Source: Flavobacteriaceae bacterium UBA3591
GTDB lineage: Bacteria > Bacteroidota > Bacteroidia > Flavobacteriales > Flavobacteriaceae
Length of the DNA stretch: 64,000 bases
Direction of reading: 5' to 3'
NCBI GenBank assembly: GCA_002375695.1
Contig: DFMO01000008.1
Span: 62,001-126,000, forward strand
Part shown: piece by piece, positions 27,036 to 35,890 of the stretch
Layout: every line of letters begins with the position of its first letter
Position numbering within the stretch: position 1 is the first letter of the stretch
Notes under the pieces: generated by a model
Told to the model about the DNA's origin: nothing
What the model saw: only the letters and a program-made list of their open reading frames with translations
The model's database searches: none
Made by a program: the position numbers and the translations under genes

Positions 27036-27059
27036 ATCATTTTAAAAATCATTTTAAAG
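27036..27059 (+). repeat. Two tandem 12-bp repeats immediately before the ExeM start codon
   Basis: ATCATTTTAAAA is followed by ATCATTTTAAAG, a tandem duplication with one mismatch, ending one base before the ATG at 27061. It would lie in the 5' leader of the mRNA. Function is unknown; it may be slippage. Confidence 0.7.
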
Positions 27060-27060
27060 A

Positions 27061-30000
27061 ATGAAACAACTTAACTATTTAACAACATTATTAGTACTCT
27101 TCATATTCTCGAGTACAATTACTGCACAAACAGTAATTGGGTTTGAGGATTTTGACGGTAATGAAATTAATCTTTCAGGTTCTACCAACGTGGCCAATTA
27201 CGGCAGTGGTGGAGGTGCGGGCGGCGATGTTTTTGGCCGTGTTAACGGACAAGCTGGTGGAATAGGGATGCCTTTTGACGTTGCAGACGATACTGCTTAT
27301 AACGTAAGTGGCGGAGGCGCTGGATCTAATTTTCCTGCAGACCAATTGGGGATAGCAGGTCAAAACACCACGGCTTTCTTTGCTTTAAACGATATGGATG
27401 CCGTAGGGGTTAACGACGCCGTTTGGACGTTTTCTGGCTGGGGTGATGCTGTCATAAATTCAATTACAATAGATTTAGCAGCTATGGGTAATTTTGAAAC
27501 TGCGAGCAGCGATGGCTTTATAATTGAAGCTGCTGTTAATGGCGGTGCTTTTCAAGAAATTTTTAGAGCTGTAACAAATGAAGCTGAAACAAAAACTTAC
27601 CGTCCGTTAGACGGTGGATTTGTTTTAACTACAGACGATCCATTAGAGTTATTTATTGACGGAAACCTTACTGCTGAAGGGTTTTTAGATAAATGCGATG
27701 TAGTTACAGGTAATTTTGATACCTACACTTCGCAACTTTTAAATGGTGAAACAGCGTCAGAAATACAAATTAAGCTTAGATGGGAAGGCGCTCCAAGTGG
27801 TTCGGAGCCTATGGGGATTGACAATATTACAATTAACGGCACTCCAATAGTAAGTACTCCAGAGCTGGTAATTTCTGAAATAATGTACAACCCATCAAGT
27901 TCAGAAGATGATTGGGAGTGGATAGAAGTTTACAATGCTGGAGCCACTGCAGTAGATTTAGCTGGTTTTGTAATCGACGACAACAATGGTGCAGCGCATT
28001 CTTCTGCAAACATTGCAGGTGGTATAATTGCTGCAGGTGCCTCGGCAGTTTTCTTTAATGCAGATGATATTACTGAAACCGATTTTGCAGCAGCTTGGGG
28101 CGATGTGGCGCTTATTCCTGTAACAAATTGGGGGGCAATGACGTTGAATAACGGTGGCGATACAATAGCAATTTGGGAAAGTTTTGCAGCTTACACAGGC
28201 GATCATCAAACACAACTTAATGCAATTGAGCAAGTGGCTTATGATGATTCTAATGGCTGGCCAAGTGATAACAATGCAGGGTCAATTTATTTAACAGATT
28301 TAACCGCCGATAATACCGATGGTGCTAATTGGGCGTTGAGTACAGATGGCGCTTCAACACCACTCTTTACAGCTTATACAAGTAACGCGGCTGCTGGCAA
28401 TTCTGGTGCAGATGTTGGTTCGCCAGGAGTACCTGCCAGCAGTATAAAACCGTTGTTAATTACTGAAATTGCCGTAACACCAACGGCAGGCGAATTTATT
28501 GAAATATACAATCCAAATGCTACAAGCGTAGATTTGAGCAATGTTTATTTAACCGATGCAACTTTTGCCGGAGGGTCTACATATTATTATAATATTGTTA
28601 CTGGCTCAAATGCTGGTGGCGGCGGGTTTGGCGACTTTTTAGCACGCTTTCCCGATGGAGCTACAATCGCTCCCGAAGAATATATAACTATTGCTATAAC
28701 CGGATCAGAAGACTTTTTTGCGACTTATGGCGTTAATCCAGATTACGAATTATACGAAGATAACGCAACTGCAGATGCAATTCCTGATATGCGCGAAGGC
28801 CTTGCCGGGAGTATAAATAACCAAGGGAGTTTAACCAATGGTGGTGAGGTGGCAATTCTATTTTATTGGGATGGAACAACCGATTTGGTAACCGATTTAG
28901 ATTATGTAATTTGGGGTGATACCGCCGAAGCTGTAGATAAAACAGGTGTAACAATAGACGGTCCCGATGCAGATAATATTGGGTCTACCTATAATAATGA
29001 TACACCAATAGCCTCGCAACAATTGGTTAGCACTTCGGCGCATAGTGTGGGCGAATCTTTTCAAAGACAAGACCTTTTAGAAGGTGCCGAAATAACTTCG
29101 GGTGGAAATGGTGCTAACGGGCACGATGAAACTTCAGAAGACTTAATGAATACTTGGTGCTCATCGGCGACTACGCCAGGACAGGCAAATACTTGTGGTA
29201 CAGCGCCTACTACACTTTATAAAATTAGTGAAGTACAAGGAGCTTCTACAAGTTCACCTTTGGTTAATCAATCTGTAAAAGTTTCGGCTATAGTAACAGC
29301 TACTTTCCAAGGTACAAACCAAATAGGCGGGTTCTTTATCCAGGAAGAAGATGTTGATATGGATGCAGATAGCAATACTTCAGAAGGTGTATTTGTATAC
29401 TGTAATTCTTGCCCAGATTTAGTTACTGTGGGCGATTTGGTTGAGGTAACGGGTACTGTAAAAGAATTCTTTGGAATGACGCAAATAGATGTTACTGTAC
29501 CAAACAGTTTAATTACCGTTGTAAGTAGCGGAAATCCGTTGCCAACACCAACAGATATAACGCTTCCGGCAGCAGATAGTACTAGTGCCGAAGCTACTTT
29601 TGAAAGTGTTGAGGGGATGATTGTAAACGTAACAACCCCGCTAGTAGTAAGCGAGTATTTTGAATTAGCTCGATACGGTACGCTTATGCTTACCGCCAAC
29701 GAAAGAGAATTCCAGTTTACACATACAAATACTCCAGACCCAACTAATTATACGGCATTTTTGGAAGATTTAGGTAAAAAACGAATTTTGTTAGACGATG
29801 ATAGCAATATTCAAAACAACGCTACGGCAGGACCTGTAGATCAGCCGTACTTTTGGCCAAGACCGGGCTTAAGCAATTCTAATTATATTAGAGGAGGCGA
29901 TCAAATAAGCAATTTAAAAGGAATTATGCACTGGTCATTTTCAGGTCAAAATGGTACAGATGCTTGGCGAATTAGACCAGTAGTTGATGCATTCGATTAC

Positions 30001-31809
30001 AACTTTACTTCAGAAAACCCACGCGTTTCTGAACCCGAAGAAGTAGGAGGAACTTTTAAAGTTGCTAGTTTTAACGTGTTAAATTACTTTACAACTTTAA
30101 ACCAAAGAGGTGCTCATTCGCAAGTAGAATTAGAACGTCAGCGTGCAAAAATAGCTGCTGCTATCTGTGCCTTAAATGCCGATGTAGTTGGATTAATTGA
30201 AATAGAAAACAACGGTACAGTTGCTTTAAACGATCTTTTAAACGGTACGGGAGGAATTAATGACGTTTGCGGTAGCGACTATGTAGCAGTTGATGCAGGT
30301 GTAATTGGCGGCGATCAAATTGCGGTTGCATTTATTTATAATGCTGCAACAACATCATTGGCTGGTGCGCATGCTATTTTAGATAGTTCGGTAGATCCAC
30401 GTTTCCTCGATAGTAAAAACCGTCCTGCCTTAGCACAAACATTCGAAGAAATTGCTACAGGTGGTAAAATTACAATTGCAGTTAACCATTTTAAATCAAA
30501 AGGTTCTTCGTGTAATGACGTTGGCGACCCTAATTTAAATGATGGTTCTGGAAATTGTAATGGTACCAGAACCGATGCTGCAGCTGCTTTAGTAGACTGG
30601 CTTGCAACAGACCCAACAAATAGCGGCGACACAGATTTCTTAATTTTAGGAGATTTAAATTCGTATAAAAGTGAAACGCCAATAAGCGCAATTCTTGCAG
30701 GAGCCGATGACACTCCGGGCACAGGTGATGACTATACCGATTTACTTGCACATTTTGTTGGCGCTAATGCTTACGGATATGTTTTTAACGGCCAATTGGG
30801 CTACTTAGACTATGCACTAGCAAATGCCGATTTACTTACGCAGGTTACGGGTGCAACTTCTTGGAATATTAATGCAGACGAAATTAATCTTTTTGATTAC
30901 AATGATGGCGTTCAAGATCCTGGAGAGGCTTCATTTCACAGAGAGTCTAATGCCTTGCCTATTTACGAACCCAACATGTTTAGAGCTTCAGATCACGATC
31001 CCGTGCTAGTAGGTTTAAATTTAGTTACGGCAAACAACGCTCCGGTAATTGATTGTCCCGCAAATATTTCGACAAACGTAGATGCTGGAAGCTGCAGTGC
31101 AATAGTTGTTTTCCCAGATGCAACGGCTACCGATGTAGACGGCGATTTACAAACGGTTGAACAAACCAACGGTTTAACTTCGGGGAGTGCATTTCCTGTG
31201 GGTGAAACGGTTATTGAATTTACTGCAACCGATTCTAACGGAAATACCGCTGTTTGTACGTTTACAATTACGGTTATAGATAATGAAGCTCCGCAAATAG
31301 ATTGTCCGGCCGATTTTACTGTAGACACAGGAGTAGGGAATACACAATACGAAGTGCCAGATTTCTTTGCCACAGGTGTTGCTACTGCAAATGATAATTG
31401 TACAGACCCTGTAACAATTTACACCCAAAATCCGGCAGAAGGCGAGCTTTTAGATGACGGTGTTTACGAAGTAATCTTAACAGCAGAAGACGAATACGGA
31501 AATATTTCAGATTGTTCATTTAACCTTACCGTTGAAAGCGTTTTGGGGGTAAGTGAAAACCTGTTGGAAAATGCCGTACGTATTTTTCCAAACCCCGCAA
31601 AAACTGAAGTAACAATCGCAAAAAGTAGCGATATTTCTTTAGAATCTGCAACGGTGTTTGATATTACCGGAAGAGTAATTATGACAGTTAATTTAAAAGC
31701 AATGAACCAGGAGAAAACAATTGATATTTCAAAATTTCAGTCTGGTATCTATTTAATTAAATTAGAGAGTGCCAATGCAACGCTCACAAAACAACTATTG
31801 AAGAAATAA
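27061..31809 (+). CDS. Secreted ExeM/NucH-type extracellular nuclease with lamin-tail, OB-fold, HYR and T9SS domains
   Basis: This is a 1582-residue exported enzyme. Seen in order: signal peptide (1-22); a jelly-roll-like N-terminal domain (about 24-260); two lamin-tail domains (about 266-385, LVISEIMYNPSSSEDDWEWI, and 462-620, LLITEIAVTPTAGEFIEI); a YhcR-type OB fold (about 718-810); an endonuclease/exonuclease/phosphatase domain (about 1000-1325) with Glu1047 (LIEIEN), His1143 (NHFKSKG), Asp1198 and Asn1200 (GDLNSY) and His1312 (SDHDP); a HYR domain (1326-1408); a second HYR-like module; and a T9SS tail (FPNPAK to QLLKK). Known: ExeM-type nucleases degrade extracellular DNA and remodel biofilm. 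All catalytic residues are present. It ends in a strong terminator. The last about 170 residues closely match those of the M36 protease. Confidence 0.93.
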   Translation: MKQLNYLTTLLVLFIFSSTITAQTVIGFEDFDGNEINLSGSTNVANYGSGGGAGGDVFGRVNGQAGGIGMPFDVADDTAYNVSGGGAGSNFPADQLGIAGQNTTAFFALNDMDAVGVNDAVWTFSGWGDAVINSITIDLAAMGNFETASSDGFIIEAAVNGGAFQEIFRAVTNEAETKTYRPLDGGFVLTTDDPLELFIDGNLTAEGFLDKCDVVTGNFDTYTSQLLNGETASEIQIKLRWEGAPSGSEPMGIDNITINGTPIVSTPELVISEIMYNPSSSEDDWEWIEVYNAGATAVDLAGFVIDDNNGAAHSSANIAGGIIAAGASAVFFNADDITETDFAAAWGDVALIPVTNWGAMTLNNGGDTIAIWESFAAYTGDHQTQLNAIEQVAYDDSNGWPSDNNAGSIYLTDLTADNTDGANWALSTDGASTPLFTAYTSNAAAGNSGADVGSPGVPASSIKPLLITEIAVTPTAGEFIEIYNPNATSVDLSNVYLTDATFAGGSTYYYNIVTGSNAGGGGFGDFLARFPDGATIAPEEYITIAITGSEDFFATYGVNPDYELYEDNATADAIPDMREGLAGSINNQGSLTNGGEVAILFYWDGTTDLVTDLDYVIWGDTAEAVDKTGVTIDGPDADNIGSTYNNDTPIASQQLVSTSAHSVGESFQRQDLLEGAEITSGGNGANGHDETSEDLMNTWCSSATTPGQANTCGTAPTTLYKISEVQGASTSSPLVNQSVKVSAIVTATFQGTNQIGGFFIQEEDVDMDADSNTSEGVFVYCNSCPDLVTVGDLVEVTGTVKEFFGMTQIDVTVPNSLITVVSSGNPLPTPTDITLPAADSTSAEATFESVEGMIVNVTTPLVVSEYFELARYGTLMLTANEREFQFTHTNTPDPTNYTAFLEDLGKKRILLDDDSNIQNNATAGPVDQPYFWPRPGLSNSNYIRGGDQISNLKGIMHWSFSGQNGTDAWRIRPVVDAFDYNFTSENPRVSEPEEVGGTFKVASFNVLNYFTTLNQRGAHSQVELERQRAKIAAAICALNADVVGLIEIENNGTVALNDLLNGTGGINDVCGSDYVAVDAGVIGGDQIAVAFIYNAATTSLAGAHAILDSSVDPRFLDSKNRPALAQTFEEIATGGKITIAVNHFKSKGSSCNDVGDPNLNDGSGNCNGTRTDAAAALVDWLATDPTNSGDTDFLILGDLNSYKSETPISAILAGADDTPGTGDDYTDLLAHFVGANAYGYVFNGQLGYLDYALANADLLTQVTGATSWNINADEINLFDYNDGVQDPGEASFHRESNALPIYEPNMFRASDHDPVLVGLNLVTANNAPVIDCPANISTNVDAGSCSAIVVFPDATATDVDGDLQTVEQTNGLTSGSAFPVGETVIEFTATDSNGNTAVCTFTITVIDNEAPQIDCPADFTVDTGVGNTQYEVPDFFATGVATANDNCTDPVTIYTQNPAEGELLDDGVYEVILTAEDEYGNISDCSFNLTVESVLGVSENLLENAVRIFPNPAKTEVTIAKSSDISLESATVFDITGRVIMTVNLKAMNQEKTIDISKFQSGIYLIKLESANATLTKQLLKK

Positions 31810-31831
31810 TACTTTTATCTGTTAAAAATAG

Positions 31832-31863
31832 AAAACCGCCCATAGGAATTGGGCGGTTTTTTT
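31832..31863. terminator. Bidirectional terminator between ExeM and sigZ
   Basis: AAAACCGCCCA and TTGGGCGGTTTT form a GC-rich stem with a 6-nt loop followed by a T run. It lies between convergent stops at 31809 and 31887. Confidence 0.85.
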
Positions 31864-31886
31864 ATGCAATTTACTTTACAGTTCTA

Positions 31887-32408
31887 TTAGCTGCATTTTG
31901 CACAGTCTGCCTCACCAATTAAATTCCCGTTTTTATCAAAATCGTATTTACAACACTCACTAAATTTTTCTTTTAACATAGCTTTGGAACGTCTAATTCG
32001 GGCTTTTATATTGGCTAAACTTATTGACAATAGTTGTGCAGCCTCTTCTTGTTTTTTACCTTGAATGTATACTAATTCTACCGTTTCTTTATAAATAGAA
32101 GGCAAATCATTTATAAACTCATCAAAACAACAAAAAGCTTCCGTGCTTTCGGTAGTTGAATATTCTTGATTGTTTAAATGATTTACATATTTAGCCTCGT
32201 TTGAAAAGTAATTCGCTATTTCATTTCTCGCTATTTGAAAAACCCAAGCCTTAATTTTTTGATCTTCTCTAACCCGATGAATGTTTTTATGAATCTTTAA
32301 AAAGGTATTTTGAAAAATATCGCCTGTGGCAACTTCGTTTTTTACCCTTTTTAAGATGAAAAAATAGAGTTGTTCATTAAATTGGGTCCATATTTTTTCG
32401 GTGTCCAT
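31887..32408 (-). CDS. sigZ: SigZ-type ECF RNA polymerase sigma factor with cysteine pairs
   Basis: This is a 173-residue ECF sigma factor. Seen: region 2 (about 10-75, with DIFQNTFLKIHKNI and KAWVFQIARNEIANYF) and region 4 helix-turn-helix (about 100-148, LPSIYKETVELVYIQGKKQ, then LSISLANIKARIRRSKAMLK). The tail has CC at 152-153 and CxxC at 169-172; another CC (93-94) lies in the linker. The ECCKYDFDKNG tail is characteristic of the SigZ group. The open frame starts at a TTG (32426), but ATG 32408 is preferred. The gene is 48 nt downstream of a cysteine-rich peptide gene, probably co-transcribed. No anti-sigma gene is adjacent, so the cysteines may sense metal or thiol state directly; that is inference. 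Confidence 0.88.
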   Translation of the reverse strand: MDTEKIWTQFNEQLYFFILKRVKNEVATGDIFQNTFLKIHKNIHRVREDQKIKAWVFQIARNEIANYFSNEAKYVNHLNNQEYSTTESTEAFCCFDEFINDLPSIYKETVELVYIQGKKQEEAAQLLSISLANIKARIRRSKAMLKEKFSECCKYDFDKNGNLIGEADCAKCS

Positions 32409-32456
32409 ACTCAAAAATAAAAACAAAGGTTGAATAAAAATTCAACCTTTTAATAT

Positions 32457-32570
32457 TTAACAGCAGTCGCACTTGCTACATTCACACTTTTCGCAACTAC
32501 AGTTTTGTTGCGCGCAATTTACACAGTTACATATAGTACACTCGCAGTTAGTACATTTACAATTATTCAT
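32457..32570 (-). CDS. Metallothionein-like cysteine-rich peptide (37 aa)
   Basis: Seen: a minus-strand ATG at 32570 opens a 37-codon frame ending in TAA at 32457. It contains 14 cysteines (38%) at residues 4, 6, 9, 11, 14, 16, 19, 24, 26, 29, 31, 34, 36 and 37. The cysteines follow a regular CxCxxC rhythm in two blocks of seven, separated by AQQN (20-23); the intervening residues are mostly Lys, Asn, Thr, Glu and Ser. There are no aromatic residues and only two isolated hydrophobic ones. Known: such density and CxC/CxxC spacing define metallothioneins, which bind Zn, Cd or Cu in thiolate clusters. It does not closely match any bacterial metallothionein family I can recall. It is first in a unit with sigZ, behind a candidate ECF promoter. 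Chance is very unlikely given the periodicity. Confidence 0.8.
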   Translation of the reverse strand: MNNCKCTNCECTICNCVNCAQQNCSCEKCECSKCDCC

Positions 32571-32595
32571 AATTTATATTTTTTAGGTTCATTAA

Positions 32596-32624
32596 GTAGA
32601 CTGGAAAGATGTAAAAAGGATACA
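32596..32624 (-). promoter_or_regulatory. Candidate ECF-type promoter of the metallothionein-sigZ unit
   Basis: On the minus strand TGTATCC (32624-32618) is followed after 16 nt by GTCTAC (32601-32596), resembling the GTAACC / GTCTA layout of many ECF promoters rather than the TTTG / TAnnTTTG housekeeping type. The predicted start is about 18 nt before the peptide ATG. It would fit autoregulation by SigZ, but the match is to a general pattern only. Confidence 0.35.
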
Positions 32625-32640
32625 TTTTATTTCAAGCTTT

Positions 32641-33237
32641 TTAAGGTATTGCTATTGTTCTAAAAGTCAGGTTGATACGCGGCGAATTTATTTTTTTAGT
32701 AGGAGGCAAGCGATGCAACCAATGTTTTTGTGTACTTCCCTCCATGGTTAATAGACTACCGTGTTGTAAAAATAGAGCAATTGTCTCTTTGGATTCTTTG
32801 TGTTTAAAAGCAAATTTACGTTCGGCACCAAAGCTAAGTGAAGCAATAGTCGCATCCTTTTTTAAATCTTTTTCGGCGTCGCTGTGCCACGACATACCTT
32901 CGCTACCGGTGTGATAAAGATTTAGTAAACAGCTGTTAAAAGTTTCTCCGGATTTGGCTTCTACTTTTTCTTTAAGCTCAATTAAAATAGGCGTCCACAA
33001 TTGGGCTTTTTTGGTGATTTTTGAATACGTATATTCAAATTCGCGTTTGCCGTACCAGGCCACCTTTCGCTTTGTAACAATTTTTTTACCAAACATTACG
33101 GCTACATCATTGTTCCAATTTATTGTTTTTAGCAGTATATCAAAATAGTTACTGGCTTCCTTTTCCGAAAAAATTTTCCCAAAGTAGAAAGCTTTTCCAT
33201 CCTTAGGCAAGAGATTGGTGTGCGTGTTCTTTTTCAT
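32641..33237 (-). CDS. alkB: AlkB-like 2-oxoglutarate/Fe(II) dioxygenase
   Basis: This is a 198-residue cytoplasmic repair enzyme. Seen: the iron ligands His118 and Asp120 in SWHSDAEKDL and His175 in KHWLHRLP, and the 2-oxoglutarate-binding arginines 187 and 193 in SPRINLTFR. Other AlkB hallmarks are the NLYHTGSEGMSWHSD block and SFGAERKFAFKHK. Known: AlkB oxidatively removes methyl groups from alkylated bases in DNA and RNA. Length is normal for the compact ALKBH2-like bacterial form. It ends about 17 nt before the metallothionein-unit promoter and is on the same strand, so read-through into that unit is possible. Confidence 0.92.
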   Translation of the reverse strand: MKKNTHTNLLPKDGKAFYFGKIFSEKEASNYFDILLKTINWNNDVAVMFGKKIVTKRKVAWYGKREFEYTYSKITKKAQLWTPILIELKEKVEAKSGETFNSCLLNLYHTGSEGMSWHSDAEKDLKKDATIASLSFGAERKFAFKHKESKETIALFLQHGSLLTMEGSTQKHWLHRLPPTKKINSPRINLTFRTIAIP

Positions 33238-33407
33238 ATAAAAACTATTAAAATTGCAGTGTGGTTTATTAAAATATATAAATCTGCTAATTTTTGGGTG
33301 TATAAAAACCTTAAGACTTTTATGTATTTGTAACTTTCAGTTTAAGTTTTTACCAATTGGATAGAAATATAGTATATTAGTTCGTCTTTTAACTAACAAC
33401 TAAACTT

Positions 33408-33968
33408 ATGAGTATAATTTTTCTTTTTCTGGGAGTAATTATTGTTGTAGCACTTCTGTTTGTAATTGTTTACAACCGCTTTGTAAAAAATAGAAACATG
33501 GTCAAAGATGCATGGAGCAATATTGACGTGGCTCTTAAACGTAGGTACGATTTAATTCCTAATCTTGTTGAAACCGTAAAAGGGTATGCAGCGCATGAAA
33601 AAACAACCTTATCGCAAATAGTTGAAGCGCGCAATGCTGCAATGGCAGTACCTTCAGATAATATTAACGAAAAGATAAAAGCCGAAAACCAACTGCAACA
33701 AACCCTTAGAAGTATTTTTGCTTTAAGTGAAGCGTATCCCGACTTAAAAGCAAATACTAACTTTTTGGATTTGCAGCAAAAGTTGAATGAAATTGAAGAA
33801 AATTTAGAGCGAAGCCGAAGGTATTATAACGGCACAGTACGCGAAAATAACACCTATGGCGAGAGCTTACCGGGCGTGCTTTTTGCGGGAATGCTAAACT
33901 ATAAACACTTTGATTATTTTGAAGTAGACCAAGCTGCTCGCGAAAATGTAACTGTGAACTTTAATTAA
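33408..33968 (+). CDS. lemA: LemA family protein
   Basis: This is a 186-residue membrane-anchored protein. Seen: one N-terminal transmembrane segment (about 3-23) followed by the four-helix domain with RNMVKDAWSNIDVALKRRYDLIPNLVETVKGY and the C-terminal RYYNGTVRENN and VLFAGML segments typical of LemA. Known: LemA proteins are widespread and of uncertain biochemical role, and they often sit beside DUF2207 or TPM-domain genes linked to envelope stress or proteolysis. The next gene here is a DUF2207 protein 81 nt downstream, the usual pairing. Confidence 0.93.
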   Translation: MSIIFLFLGVIIVVALLFVIVYNRFVKNRNMVKDAWSNIDVALKRRYDLIPNLVETVKGYAAHEKTTLSQIVEARNAAMAVPSDNINEKIKAENQLQQTLRSIFALSEAYPDLKANTNFLDLQQKLNEIEENLERSRRYYNGTVRENNTYGESLPGVLFAGMLNYKHFDYFEVDQAARENVTVNFN

Positions 33969-34049
33969 TAATTACAAATTTTTAATGCGGCGTGGCTTTT
34001 TTAGCAATCCTGCTATCTTTTTTATTTTCAATTTAATGAAAATTAAATA

Positions 34050-35771
34050 ATGAAACTTTCTATCCAATCTGGTTTAATTAGTAAAAAATTGCTGCTTAGT
34101 ATTTTTGGAATATTTTTTATTCTGAAATCTTCGGCGCAAGATTTTATTGTAAATAAATGCGATGTAGATATTTATATTAAAGAGGAAGGCTATTTTGATG
34201 TAATTGAAACGTACGATTTAACATTCAATCTGCAGCGCCATGGCATTTATAGAAATTTTGTAACCAATTACGATTTATTGACTGAAAAGGGCACTAAAGA
34301 AAAACGAAAGATTAAAATTTCAAATATTGAAGTACCCAATTATAAATTTATTACCAATCCTAGTCACTTTCAAAATCTAAGTGATAATCTTCAAATTAGA
34401 ATAGGAGATGAGGACGTTACCGTAATTGGCCCTCAGCAATATCAAATTAAATACCGCGTACACAACGCTTTTTTATTCGAAGAAAATCAAATACGTTTTT
34501 ACTGGAATATTAAAACTGCCGATTGGAATTCGGTTTTCGAAAAAATAAATTTTGCAATTCACCTACCTTCGGGGGTAGAATCTAGTTTGGATGATATTTT
34601 TGTCTATACGGGTTATACAGGTGAAACTTCCGATTCTGGAAACTTTGATATTACTTACAATAATGGGGTTTTTGCTGCCGAAAGTGTGCCTAAATACAAA
34701 TCGTATAGCGGTCAAAATGTCACGGTTTTACTTAACCTACCATTAAATGCTGTAAAAGAAATTAAACCGTTGTGGCCTTTTTGGTCAGATTACGGATGGA
34801 CCATTATTTTAGCGACTTTGTTGCTTGCGTTTTATTTAATTTGGAATAAGTACGGTAAAGACGATAAAACTATTGCCACTACAAGTTATTTTCCGCCCAG
34901 CGGGATTGATCCGGCGATGGCAGGATTTTTAATAGACGATACCGAAGACACTCAAGATTTAATTTCATTAATACCCTATTGGGGGGCTCGTGGCCTAATT
35001 GCTATGGTACAAATTCCTAAAAAGGGGTGGTTTGGCCAAGACGATACTAAACTTACAAAATTACGCCCATTGCCCGATGGAGCACCTAATTACGAGGCAA
35101 AAATCTTTAACGGTTTATTTGGGGGCAAATATGGTACAGAGAATAACGAAGTACTTATTAGTAGTCTTAAAAATTCTTTTTATACCAATATGCTAAAAGC
35201 TAAAATACAGCTTAAAAAGAGCGCCCAAATTTATTACGTGGCTCAAGCCCGAAAGGTGCAAACAATAACAATTGTAGGTACCCTAATTTTAAGCACAATA
35301 CTATTTTTTATTTTTCTAGCTACCTGGGGTTTAATTGCTGCTTTGGCTGTTATTCCTGTTACTATTTTCTTATTGTTTATGAGTGTGTATTTGGTAAAGA
35401 AAAATGCTTTAGGGAACGAAGTTTTATCTGAACTAAAAGGATTCAAAAACTTTATTAAAATAGCCGAAGAAAATAAATTAAAAATGTTGCTGCACGATAG
35501 TCCAAACTATTTTGAAACTACAATGGGCTACGCTTTGGCATTTGGAATGTTTGATAAATGGGCTAGTAAATTTGAAGCGTTAAACGTTCAGCCGCCTAGT
35601 TGGTACACTTCCTCGGCAGGATCATTTACAATGCATAATTTTTCAAATTCTTTTTCAAAATCAATCTCCTCTGCAAAATCTACGATGGTTAGCTCGCCCA
35701 GCAGTAGCAGCTCGGGCGGTGGTGGATCATCGGGCGGTGGATTTGGCGGCGGTGGCGGTGGAAGCTGGTAA
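34050..35771 (+). CDS. DUF2207 domain membrane protein
   Basis: This is a 573-residue membrane protein. Seen: signal peptide (about 1-29, ending SSAQ); the extracytoplasmic DUF2207 domain (about 30-230, FIVNKCDVDIYIKEEGYFDV and HGIYRNFVT); a transmembrane helix near 250-268; a cytoplasmic linker; two further helices (about 405-450); and a C-terminal Ser/Gly-rich tail ending SGGGFGGGGGGSW. The Gly-rich end is typical of the family. Known: function is unknown, but it is regularly paired with LemA. A four-codon frame (MKIK) at 34036 ends in TAATG overlapping this start. Confidence 0.88.
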   Translation: MKLSIQSGLISKKLLLSIFGIFFILKSSAQDFIVNKCDVDIYIKEEGYFDVIETYDLTFNLQRHGIYRNFVTNYDLLTEKGTKEKRKIKISNIEVPNYKFITNPSHFQNLSDNLQIRIGDEDVTVIGPQQYQIKYRVHNAFLFEENQIRFYWNIKTADWNSVFEKINFAIHLPSGVESSLDDIFVYTGYTGETSDSGNFDITYNNGVFAAESVPKYKSYSGQNVTVLLNLPLNAVKEIKPLWPFWSDYGWTIILATLLLAFYLIWNKYGKDDKTIATTSYFPPSGIDPAMAGFLIDDTEDTQDLISLIPYWGARGLIAMVQIPKKGWFGQDDTKLTKLRPLPDGAPNYEAKIFNGLFGGKYGTENNEVLISSLKNSFYTNMLKAKIQLKKSAQIYYVAQARKVQTITIVGTLILSTILFFIFLATWGLIAALAVIPVTIFLLFMSVYLVKKNALGNEVLSELKGFKNFIKIAEENKLKMLLHDSPNYFETTMGYALAFGMFDKWASKFEALNVQPPSWYTSSAGSFTMHNFSNSFSKSISSAKSTMVSSPSSSSSGGGGSSGGGFGGGGGGSW

Positions 35772-35832
35772 TCGCTAAAACTAAGATGTAACTATCCACA
35801 ATTTCGGAAGAAATTAAAAATAAATTATAAAA

Positions 35833-35873
35833 AAATGCGGCAATACTTCATTTAGTGAAATATTACCGCATTT
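35833..35873. terminator. Bidirectional hairpin terminator between DUF2207 gene and dapD
   Basis: AAATGCGGCAATACTTCA pairs with TGAAATATTACCGCATTT over 18 positions with two mismatches and a 5-nt loop. It lies between convergent stops at 35771 and 35891, flanked by A and T tracts. Confidence 0.75.
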
Positions 35874-35890
35874 AAAATTTAAAATACAGT

